Below are positions 17,411 through 23,623 of a stretch of DNA of 23,623 nucleotides, piece by piece. The stretch covers positions 1 through 23,623 of the forward strand of contig JAYUOV010000327.1 in the NCBI GenBank assembly GCA_043760535.1. Direction: 5' to 3'. Numbering within the stretch: the stretch's first letter is position 1; each line of letters starts with the position of its first letter. The position numbers and the translations under genes were made by a program. The notes beneath the pieces are model-generated. The model was not told where the DNA came from. It saw only the letters and a list, made by a program, of their open reading frames with translations, and searched no databases. Origin of the DNA: JAZKFT01 sp043760535 (lineage in GTDB: Bacteria > Bacteroidota > Bacteroidia > Chitinophagales > Chitinophagaceae).

Positions 17411-17528
17411 GGTCTCAATTTTTCAATTTTCACGGTATAAAAAAAATGACTTATTAGCCAATTGACTACTGACCAGCACCGTTAAAAACAAAACCATTTT
17501 TAACACCAACTACCTAAGCCAAACCCGC

Positions 17529-17536
17529 TAAATTTG
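17529..17536 (+). promoter_or_regulatory. Candidate Bacteroidota -7 box for the GH3-family gene
   Basis: TAAATTTG matches TAnnTTTG and ends 25 bases before the preferred ATG at 17562. A -33 TTTG is not evident upstream, so this is a weak promoter candidate. Together with the opposite-strand box at 17403-17410 it marks a divergent promoter region. Confidence 0.35.
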
Positions 17537-17561
17537 TTATTTAAATTTATGCTTGCTACTA

Positions 17562-19055
17562 ATGAATATTAAAACACTGCTGGCAAAACCTTTCGCCTCA
17601 TACATACATAAACAGATTAAGAAGGGCATGCTTACTGCGCTTGAAGATCAAGAAACTATTTTTAAACAATTGATTAAAATCGGGCGTGTTACCGAATTTG
17701 GTAAAGAGCATGGTTTTGATGCTATAAATAGCTACGAAGATTTTGCTAACGCAGTGCCCATAAGGGATTACGAACAAATAAAGCATTACATAGCACGGAT
17801 AAAAGAGGGCAAACACAATGTACTCTGGAAAGGACAGCCTATCTATTTAGCCAAAACAAGTGGCACTACAAGTGGGGTAAAATATATACCTATTACCAAA
17901 GATTCTATACCTAACCACATTAATACTGCCCGTAATGCTTTGCTCTGTTATATGAGCGAAACCGGCAATCTGGATTTTGCTAGCGGCAAACTTATTTTTC
18001 TTAGTGGCAGCCCGGTGCTAGAAAGGGTAGGGGGCATACCCACGGGCCGGCTAAGCGGTATTGTAAATCACCATGTACCTAGGTATTTACGCACCAATCA
18101 GCTACCAGCTTACGAAACCAATTGCATAGAAGATTGGGAAACCAAACTGGATAAAATAGTAGACGAAACCATTGCCCAAAACATGACGCTGATCAGTGGC
18201 ATACCGCCGTGGATGCAGATGTACTTTGACAGGCTTACCGAACGGAGTGGTAAAAAGATAAAAGACCTGTTCCCCAATTTTAGTGTAATGGTACAAGGCG
18301 GCGTAAACTTTGAACCATATAAAGCCAAGCTATTCGAAAGCATAGGTAAAACCATTGATTGTATCGAACTTTTTCCTGCATCCGAAGGCTTTTTCGCCTT
18401 TCAGGATTCGCAAAAGAACGAAGGCTTATTGCTCAATACAAATAGTGGCATCTTTTTTGAATTTGTGCCAGCAGGAGAAATTTTTAGCAAAAAGCCCAAA
18501 CGGCTAAGCCTTAAAGATGTGCAAGTGGGCGAAAATTACGCCATGATTATTACTAGCAATGCAGGCATTTGGGCTTATAACCTGGGCGATACGGTTAAGT
18601 TTTTGACTACGAACCCTTATCGGCTAATTGTAAGTGGCCGAACCAAGCATTTTATAAGCGCCTTTGGCGAACATGTAATAGGCGAGGAGGTGGAGTATGC
18701 TTTGCTAAAAGCTGCAAAAGAACAAAATGTACAAATAGTAGAATTTAGCGTAGCACCATACATAATACAAACTAAAGGGCAGAGCTGCCACGAATGGTTT
18801 ATAGAATTTGAAAATTACCCAGCAGATATGTCCGCCTTTTTACTAAAAGTAGATGATAACCTTCGCCAAAAAAATGTGTATTACGACGACCTGATTGCCG
18901 GTAATATTTTACAACGTTTAAAAATTACACCCATCAAAAAAAATGGATTTATTGATTACATGAAAAGCATTGGCAAGCTAGGCGGCCAAAACAAAGTACC
19001 AAGGCTTAGCAACGACCGGATAATAGCGGAGGCGTTAATGCCGTTTATTGAATGA
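17562..19055 (+). CDS. GH3 auxin-responsive promoter family protein (acyl-adenylating)
   Basis: 497 residues from the ATG at 17562. A TTG nine bases earlier is also in frame, but the ATG gives the usual MNIKTLLAKPFASYI start. KTSGTTSGVKYIPIT near residue 100 is the phosphate-binding loop of adenylating enzymes. LFPASEGFFAFQ near residue 272 and YNLGDTVKF near 340 are further conserved ATP-site blocks, and SGRTKHFISAFGEHVIGEEV near 360 leads into the C-terminal domain. Plant GH3 enzymes conjugate amino acids to jasmonate or auxin through an acyl-AMP. The bacterial relatives have no settled substrate. The gene stands alone with its own likely promoter. Confidence 0.92.
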   Translation: MNIKTLLAKPFASYIHKQIKKGMLTALEDQETIFKQLIKIGRVTEFGKEHGFDAINSYEDFANAVPIRDYEQIKHYIARIKEGKHNVLWKGQPIYLAKTSGTTSGVKYIPITKDSIPNHINTARNALLCYMSETGNLDFASGKLIFLSGSPVLERVGGIPTGRLSGIVNHHVPRYLRTNQLPAYETNCIEDWETKLDKIVDETIAQNMTLISGIPPWMQMYFDRLTERSGKKIKDLFPNFSVMVQGGVNFEPYKAKLFESIGKTIDCIELFPASEGFFAFQDSQKNEGLLLNTNSGIFFEFVPAGEIFSKKPKRLSLKDVQVGENYAMIITSNAGIWAYNLGDTVKFLTTNPYRLIVSGRTKHFISAFGEHVIGEEVEYALLKAAKEQNVQIVEFSVAPYIIQTKGQSCHEWFIEFENYPADMSAFLLKVDDNLRQKNVYYDDLIAGNILQRLKITPIKKNGFIDYMKSIGKLGGQNKVPRLSNDRIIAEALMPFIE

Positions 19056-19176
19056 ATGGTTTGGATAGTTTAATACTAAATAAAAAAATACTATTTTAGG
19101 ACTAGTGGCTTTCGTTTCTCTTTCAGCTTACTTTCTTTTATTCTTTAACTTTACTCTTCTCAAATGATATACAATT

Positions 19177-19465
19177 ATGGAGGCTACAGAAAAATTACAG
19201 TTGTGCTACATTTTTACCAAATACAAAATTGAACAATCAGATGCCACATTTTTGTCAGACATAATCGAAGAAATAGACAATAAACAAGCATCAAAATTTC
19301 AAGACTCAAAAGAATTTTTTCAATAAAAATGATAAAGTTGGGTTGATTGAAAAAATTGGTACTGCCAAAAATGATACGATTAAATGGGTGGCAGGTATAG
19401 GGTTTTTACAATTAATTTCAATCGTAACTGTTTTAATTGGCATCATAAAATCTACAAAAGGATAA
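19177..19465 (+). pseudogene. Small coiled-coil/membrane protein, frameshifted at a T6 run
   Basis: An ATG at 19177 opens a 49-residue frame (MEATEKLQLCYIFTKYKIEQ onward) that stops at 19324-19326. The frame one base on continues with NKNDKVGLIEKIGTAKNDTI, KWVAGIGFLQLI and a hydrophobic helix, ending at 19463-19465. Removing one T from the T6 tract at 19315-19320 joins them into a protein of about 96 residues. The product would have a charged helical N-terminal part and one C-terminal membrane anchor, similar in layout to DUF1640/CCDC90-type proteins. The second part ends 7 bases before dxr. It could be a true pseudogene, a sequencing error, or a +1 frameshift site. Confidence 0.6.
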
Positions 19466-19472
19466 CTATAAT

Positions 19473-20624
19473 TTGAAACGCATCGCAATATTTGGCTCCA
19501 CCGGCTCCATTGGCACACAGGCATTGGAAGTAATAGCAGCCAACCCCGAATTATTTACCACCGAAATACTTACAGCTCAAAACAACGATGAGCTGCTGGT
19601 GGCACAGGCTTTACAATTTAAGCCCAACGCTGTAGTAATAGGCGATGATGCAAAATACTTAAAAGTAAAAGAAGCCTTAGCAGCAACAGATACCAAGGTT
19701 TTTAGTGGAGAAAAAGCATTAGAAGAAGTGGCGGCATTCGACAATTACGACATAATGCTGGCCGGTATCGTTGGTTATGCAGGTTTAAAGCCTACGCTCA
19801 AAGCCATTGAAAACGGTAAAATAATTGGCCTGGCCAATAAAGAAACCTTGGTAGTAGCCGGCGATATTGTAATGCTAAAAGCCATACAGCACAAAGCCGC
19901 TATTATACCTGTAGATAGCGAACACTCTGCCATTTTTCAATGCCTGGTAGGCGAAGGAAATAATAAAATAGAAAAGATAATACTTACAGCAAGTGGCGGG
20001 CCTTTCCGGGGTAAGAAACCCAATTTTTTAGTGAATGTAAAACGAGACCACGCCCTGCAGCACCCCAACTGGACAATGGGTGCAAAAATTACCATCGATA
20101 GTGCCACATTAATGAATAAGGGGCTAGAGATGATAGAAGCCAAATGGTTGTTCGATTTAAAACCAAATCAAATTCAGGTGGTTATTCATCCGCAGAGCAT
20201 TATCCATAGCATGGTGGAGTTTGAAGATGGTAGCATTAAGGCACAAATGGGCTTACCCGACATGAAACTGCCCATTCAATACGCCATGGGTTTTCCAAAC
20301 CGTATCAAAAACAACCATCCACGTCTCGACTTTCGGAAGTTCGAAACACTTTCGTTCGAAGAACCCGATACAAAAACTTTTATGAACCTTGCACTCGCCA
20401 TTGAAGCACTAAACAAAGGTGGCAACCTGCCATGCGTAATGAATGCAGCCAACGAAATAGCAGTGTGGGCTTTTCTCCGAAACCGCATTGGGTTTTTAGA
20501 TATGATGGCCGTGGTAGAAAAAACCATGAATAAAATTCATTTTATAGAGAATCCTACCCTAGATGATTATTTTGAAAGCGACGGGGAGGCACGTAGTTTT
20601 GCTGCGTCTCTTATTAAGTTGTAG
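19473..20624 (+). CDS. dxr: 1-deoxy-D-xylulose 5-phosphate reductoisomerase
   Basis: 383 residues from a TTG start. Converts DXP to 2-C-methyl-D-erythritol 4-phosphate with NADPH, the committed step of the MEP isoprenoid pathway, in the cytoplasm. GSTGSIG at 8-14 is the NADPH-binding loop. DSEHSAIFQ at 148-156 provides metal ligands Asp148 and Glu150, and SATLMNKGLE ends in the third ligand, Glu219. The full-length family is about 380-400 residues, so nothing is missing. TTG is required because the nucleotide loop begins only seven residues in and no ATG lies between it and the upstream gene; an AAAGGA stretch lies just upstream. Adjacency to rseP is common in many bacteria. Confidence 0.96.
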   Translation: MKRIAIFGSTGSIGTQALEVIAANPELFTTEILTAQNNDELLVAQALQFKPNAVVIGDDAKYLKVKEALAATDTKVFSGEKALEEVAAFDNYDIMLAGIVGYAGLKPTLKAIENGKIIGLANKETLVVAGDIVMLKAIQHKAAIIPVDSEHSAIFQCLVGEGNNKIEKIILTASGGPFRGKKPNFLVNVKRDHALQHPNWTMGAKITIDSATLMNKGLEMIEAKWLFDLKPNQIQVVIHPQSIIHSMVEFEDGSIKAQMGLPDMKLPIQYAMGFPNRIKNNHPRLDFRKFETLSFEEPDTKTFMNLALAIEALNKGGNLPCVMNAANEIAVWAFLRNRIGFLDMMAVVEKTMNKIHFIENPTLDDYFESDGEARSFAASLIKL

Positions 20625-20711
20625 GGGATTAGGGATTGGTGGACAGGGATTTGGGGATAAGGAAAGCCATTTATTGCCCTTACATCATAATTATCCAGGT
20701 TTCTTTTTTTT

Positions 20712-20808
20712 GAGCCAGGCGAAACCCGTTCCTTGATTTGGCAACATTGGCGAACGTTATAAACCCTGTAGAATTACGGGGTTCCGCTTATCTGAGGTGC
20801 TTCTATTA
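20712..20808 (-). repeat. Dispersed repeat, copy 1 (inverted)
   Basis: The reverse complement of this stretch aligns with 22511-22604 at roughly three-quarters identity over about 95 bases, with only two one-base gaps. The best-kept blocks are TAATAG, CCCGTAAT, CTAC and TCGCCAATGT. The centre forms an imperfect hairpin (CCCCGTA, four-base loop, TACAGGG). The two copies flank rseP in opposite orientations. Confidence 0.7.
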
Positions 20809-20903
20809 AAACTGGTCTAAATTTCATTTAAACACATTAACTATAAAAATTTCACTTTAAAGCCTTTTTCACGGCTCACTACTAACTACTCACAGTCGTA
20901 CAT

Positions 20904-20938
20904 CATAATTCACAAATCATAATTCACAAATCACAAAT
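20904..20938 (+). repeat. 14-bp tandem direct repeat upstream of rseP
   Basis: CATAATTCACAAAT occurs twice in direct succession (20904-20917 and 20918-20931) and is followed by a partial CACAAAT unit (20932-20938). It ends 6 bases before the rseP ATG. It may be simple slippage; a regulatory role is unproven. Confidence 0.75.
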
Positions 20939-20944
20939 CAATCA

Positions 20945-22318
20945 ATGTTTTTAGCAATCATCTGGTCCGAAGTAGGAATGGTAATAGCAAAATTGCTGTT
21001 GTCATTATCCATACTGGTCGTTCTTCACGAATTTGGTCATTACATCACTGCCCGTTGGTTCGGCTGCCGGGTAGAAAAGTTTTACCTTTTTTTCGATCCC
21101 TGGTTTTCCATCTTTAAAAAGAAAATAGGCCAAACCGAGTACGGCATTGGCTGGCTACCGTTAGGCGGCTATGTAAAAATAGCTGGTATGATAGACGAAA
21201 GTATGGACAAAGAACAACTGGCCCTGCCCGCAAAGCCCGACGAATTTCGGAGCAAGCCGGCCTGGCAGCGGTTGATAATTATGCTAGGTGGGGTTACTGT
21301 AAACGTACTCGTAGCCTTTATTGTTTATGCAGGCATTCTAATTGTTTGGGGCGAAAAGAAGGTGCCATTAGCTACCATGAAATACGGCATATCTATACAG
21401 GATAGTCTAATGTACGACATGGGTTTTAAAGACGGTGATAAAATACTGGCAGCAAACGGAAATAAAATAGATGACTATTACGACATTGTAAAAAAAGTTA
21501 TTGTAAGTGAAAATGTTACAATCATAAGAGATGCAAAAGAGCAGGTGCTGCAATTACCTGTAAATTTTATTGGTAATTTGGTAGAAAAGAAAAAGAGCAA
21601 CACGCCGCTTATTTCACCAAGGATTCCTGCCATATTGGGTGCTGTGCCAGATACATTACCAGCTTATAAAGCAGGTTTAAGAGCTGGCGACGAAATTGTT
21701 GCGGTAGATTCTATACCTGTTGCTTATTTCGATGAATTACGAAGTGTGATTCAGTCTAAGAAGGGTACTACTCCGGCCGTTCAAATAAAACGTGGTGCTA
21801 GCAATATGATCGTGTTATGCAGTATTTCTGATAAGGGAACTTTGGGCGTTTACCCATTGCAAACAATGAAAGATATGGAAGCAGCCGGTATTTTAAAAGT
21901 AGTTGAAAAAAAATACGGCTTTTTTGAAGCCATACCTGCTGGTATCAGATTGGCTGGAGAGCAATTGTCATTCTATATAAATCAGTTTAAAAAAATATTA
22001 AGTCCTAAAACCGAAGCTTATAAAGGACTTGGCGGATTTAAATCAATGGCCAATATTTTTCCAAAAACAGAATGGGACTGGGAATCTTTCTGGAACATTA
22101 CTGCTTTTTTTAGTATTGTTTTGGCTTTTATGAATATGTTACCTATACCTGCTTTAGATGGCGGCCACGTACTATTTACCCTAATAGAAATGATTACTGG
22201 GCGTAAGCCAAACCCAAAATTTTTGGAGTATGCACAAATTGTGGGTATGGTATTATTGCTGGCTTTAATGCTTTACGCCAACGGTAACGACTGGTTTGGC
22301 TGGGGTAAAAACAGGTAG
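20945..22318 (+). CDS. rseP: RIP metalloprotease RseP (site-2 protease, M50)
   Basis: 457 residues. An inner-membrane zinc protease that cuts transmembrane segments of anti-sigma factors and leftover signal peptides. HEFGH at 28-32 lies within the first helix and supplies two zinc ligands and the catalytic Glu. GWLPLGGYVKIAGMID near 75-90 is the conserved membrane-reentrant region. LDG at about 404-406 (MLPIPALDGGH) supplies the third zinc ligand. Two PDZ-like segments lie between, around 140-200 and 220-290 (AYKAGLRAGDEIVAVDSIPV). Three further hydrophobic stretches are visible, at about 105-125, 365-385 and 430-445. The gene follows dxr after a 320-base repeat-bearing gap and may be transcribed separately. 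Confidence 0.95.
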   Translation: MFLAIIWSEVGMVIAKLLLSLSILVVLHEFGHYITARWFGCRVEKFYLFFDPWFSIFKKKIGQTEYGIGWLPLGGYVKIAGMIDESMDKEQLALPAKPDEFRSKPAWQRLIIMLGGVTVNVLVAFIVYAGILIVWGEKKVPLATMKYGISIQDSLMYDMGFKDGDKILAANGNKIDDYYDIVKKVIVSENVTIIRDAKEQVLQLPVNFIGNLVEKKKSNTPLISPRIPAILGAVPDTLPAYKAGLRAGDEIVAVDSIPVAYFDELRSVIQSKKGTTPAVQIKRGASNMIVLCSISDKGTLGVYPLQTMKDMEAAGILKVVEKKYGFFEAIPAGIRLAGEQLSFYINQFKKILSPKTEAYKGLGGFKSMANIFPKTEWDWESFWNITAFFSIVLAFMNMLPIPALDGGHVLFTLIEMITGRKPNPKFLEYAQIVGMVLLLALMLYANGNDWFGWGKNR

Positions 22319-22380
22319 CCATTTAAAAGCCAAAAAACATAAAAATACATTTGAGGGCTTAAAATTATTGCTGGTAGTAT

Positions 22381-22410
22381 TGGGCTACATTCATGTAAAA
22401 ATGTAGCCCA
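22381..22410 (+). terminator. Strong hairpin downstream of rseP
   Basis: TGGGCTACATT (22381-22391) pairs perfectly with AATGTAGCCCA (22400-22410) around an eight-base loop. It lies 62 bases after the rseP stop, between convergent genes. No long U run follows, so it may stop transcription in either direction imperfectly or mainly protect the mRNA 3' end. Confidence 0.6.
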
Positions 22411-22455
22411 TTAACTCTTAGCAATATGTACTAAAGCTGCTTATTATTAATAGTC

Positions 22456-22700
22456 TCAGAACTCCTTACCCCGTGAACTGAAACCGCCTGTTATTCGCAA
22501 TCTAAATACCTAATAGTAGCATTCAGTTGAACGGAGTCCCGTAATGCTACGGGATTTACAACGTCGCCAATGTCGGTCCATCAGGGCACGGCTTTCGCTG
22601 GGTTCCACCGAAATAATCCACCGATATTCATCGGGGCAGGCGGGGCAGGCAAAAAAAGAAAAACTACGCTATCAAAACTGCGAAGGGTAAGGAGTTCTGA
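22456..22700. mobile_element. MITE-like element with perfect 16-bp inverted ends
   Basis: TCAGAACTCCTTACCC at 22456-22471 is exactly the reverse complement of GGGTAAGGAGTTCTGA at 22685-22700. Between them lies a 213-base non-coding interior. It holds the dispersed repeat copy 2, a CCCGTA/TACGGG hairpin (22538-22553), a CCGAT/ATCGG hairpin (22620-22633) and a tandem GGGGCAGGC pair. The interior is more GC-rich than its surroundings. No transposase is encoded, and no clear target-site duplication abuts the ends. It fits a non-autonomous element or a structured intergenic repeat. Confidence 0.5.
22511..22604 (+). repeat. Dispersed repeat, copy 2
   Basis: Matches the reverse complement of 20712-20808 at roughly three-quarters identity. 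Its core contains the perfect hairpin CCCGTA, ATGC loop, TACGGG. It is internal to the 245-bp element with inverted ends; copy 1 lacks those ends. Confidence 0.7.
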
Positions 22701-22708
22701 AATTAATT

Positions 22709-23260
22709 TTAACTCCAATCCCATATCACTATTACCCATTCATCTGTTGCATCTGTATATTGATGCAGGGTTTTAAATCCTACTTTCTCATGTGCCCTAA
22801 GCGACCGTTTATTGTTTACTGATATTTCTGTAACGCAGTATTCGTATTGGTTTTTTAATAAATCCCGATGGCCATCATATAGCATTTTAAAAACGCCCAT
22901 GCCCCTAGAAGGCTTTGCTACGCAAACTTGTCCCATCATATACCAGTTTGCTTCTTTCAGTAATTGCCCGTTGTACAATAGCAGATCCAATGTGTTAAAT
23001 GCCGGAATTAAAATTGGAACAACTTTGGCACATTCCCTTGGCATTACCAATGCATAGCCTGCTAGTGTATCGCCATCTTTTACAATTACACTTGGGTGGG
23101 TGGTATGCAGTTGTTCTAGCTGTTCTGTTGTATGAACAACAGTTAGAAACCCCTGCTCTGCAATTTCTGTTTTACTTAGGTGTGCTTTGGTATTTGCCTG
23201 CTGAAGCAGCAGTATTTCCTGTAATTCATTTTGGGTTGAAACCAGTTTTGTAGTATGCAT
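22709..23260 (-). CDS. GNAT-family N-acetyltransferase
   Basis: 183 residues. The core GNAT signature is VCVAKPSRGMGVFKMLYDGH near residue 112-131. There, Arg-Gly-Met-Gly fits the R/Q-x-x-G-x-G/A pyrophosphate loop that binds acetyl-CoA. EISVNNKRSLRAHEKVGFK near residue 144 is the typical strand 5/helix 4 segment. The first 50 residues are helical and charged. It lies 51 bases downstream of the ketosynthase gene on the same strand and is probably cotranscribed. The acceptor, which could be a small amine, an antibiotic-like molecule or a protein N-terminus, cannot be inferred. Confidence 0.88.
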   Translation of the reverse strand: MHTTKLVSTQNELQEILLLQQANTKAHLSKTEIAEQGFLTVVHTTEQLEQLHTTHPSVIVKDGDTLAGYALVMPRECAKVVPILIPAFNTLDLLLYNGQLLKEANWYMMGQVCVAKPSRGMGVFKMLYDGHRDLLKNQYEYCVTEISVNNKRSLRAHEKVGFKTLHQYTDATDEWVIVIWDWS

Positions 23261-23311
23261 GGGTACTCACTTTTATCTTGAAAAAAATCACAGCAACATA
23301 GAGTAGCAAAC

Positions 23312-23623
23312 CTACACCCGATAACAAACTGCATTGATATTCATCCCTGCCCCTACAGAGGCAAACATGATTACGTCTCCGCTTTGTATTGCATGGTTTT
23401 CCAGCTGTCCTTTTCTTACTAAATCTAAAAGAGTGGGTATGGTGGCTACAGAACTGTTGCCAAACTTTTGGATGTTCATGGGCATTACATGGGCTGGAAT
23501 ATCTTTGATACCATAAAGTTTGTACAACGCTCTGATAAAACCTTGATCCATTTTTTCGTTTGCCTGATGGAGAAAAAATTTCTTCACTTCTCCTATTGCT
23601 ACACCGCTTTTATCAAGGCAATC
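23312..23623 (-). CDS. 3-oxoacyl-ACP synthase III (FabH-like), C-terminal part
   Basis: The frame is open to the window edge, so 103 C-terminal residues are visible. FFLHQANEKMD contains the catalytic His of the KAS III family's HQAN motif. FGNSSVATIPTLL supplies the catalytic Asn, and GDVIMFASVGAGMNINAV is the usual C-terminal glycine-rich block. The catalytic Cys lies outside. KAS III enzymes condense an acyl-CoA starter with malonyl-ACP; relatives also act in secondary metabolism, and the visible part does not separate these. A GTG at 23587 is not the true start because the frame continues upstream. Confidence 0.88.
   Translation of the reverse strand, partial: DCLDKSGVAIGEVKKFFLHQANEKMDQGFIRALYKLYGIKDIPAHVMPMNIQKFGNSSVATIPTLLDLVRKGQLENHAIQSGDVIMFASVGAGMNINAVCYRV

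Larger units (their letters stand above)
20625..20944. other. Intergenic region between dxr and rseP with repeats
   Basis: No gene is seen. It starts with a loose GGGATT-rich stretch (20628-20663), contains the inverted copy of the dispersed repeat (20712-20808), and ends with short direct repeats just before the rseP start. No clear TAnnTTTG box or terminator hairpin was found. Confidence 0.6.

Noticed and set aside
17549..17572. ATG at 17549 as the GH3-family start
   Set aside because: That frame stops after seven codons; the ATG at 17562 gives the family's usual N-terminus.
20895..20945. CRISPR-like repeats before rseP
   Set aside because: The units are 14 bases, directly adjacent with no spacers, and only two and a half copies occur.
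22440..22710. Target-site duplication ATTAAT next to the 245-bp element
   Set aside because: The shared word is offset from the inverted ends on the left side by several bases and is common in AT-rich DNA.
22570..22776. 68-codon plus-strand frame in the convergent gap
   Set aside because: It lies across the repeat element and runs into the GNAT gene antisense; it has no family resemblance and is low-complexity Gly/Lys-rich.

Overview
The window looks like a chromosomal segment of a Bacteroidota bacterium, probably near Chitinophagaceae. The reasons are AT-rich DNA, no clear Shine-Dalgarno sites, TAnnTTTG-type -7 boxes in one divergent promoter region, a bacterial GH3-family gene, and an adjacent dxr-rseP pair. 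This placement is inference; no rRNA or other marker gene is present.

Positions 2-16318 are a plus-strand surface-polysaccharide locus. It opens with the 3' end of an NAD-dependent sugar epimerase that overlaps a GT4 glycosyltransferase. Then come several GT2-type glycosyltransferases, a broken methyltransferase, a Wzt-type ABC-transporter ATPase with a C-terminal sugar-recognition domain, further GT4 and GT2 enzymes, a four-helix membrane protein, a tandem pair of paralogous GT4 enzymes, an uncharacterised FkbM-like protein, and a second epimerase that again overlaps a GT4 gene. Together they would activate or epimerise sugars, assemble a glycan on a carrier, modify it, and export it by the ABC (Wzm/Wzt) route. 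The Wzm permease is not in the window.

The locus is littered with broken genes. The 1507-2183 gap holds a DUF5672-type relic with three in-frame TAA codons. The methyltransferase at 3087-3864 carries a one-base frameshift. The 12764-13148 gap may hold the C-terminal tail of a sulfotransferase-like gene. The 16319-17050 gap holds a badly decayed gene that resembles a GT4 N-terminal half. A small coiled-coil/membrane gene at 19177-19465 is frameshifted at a T6 run. This is consistent with recent turnover of the locus.

Positions 17051-23623 are more housekeeping in character: a small two-helix membrane protein (minus), a GH3-family acyl-adenylating protein, dxr (isoprenoid synthesis, TTG start), rseP (site-2 protease), then on the minus strand a GNAT acetyltransferase and the 3' end of a FabH-like ketosynthase. 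The two gaps around rseP contain inverted copies of a roughly 95-bp dispersed repeat. The downstream copy lies inside a 245-bp element bounded by perfect 16-bp inverted repeats, which resembles a MITE.
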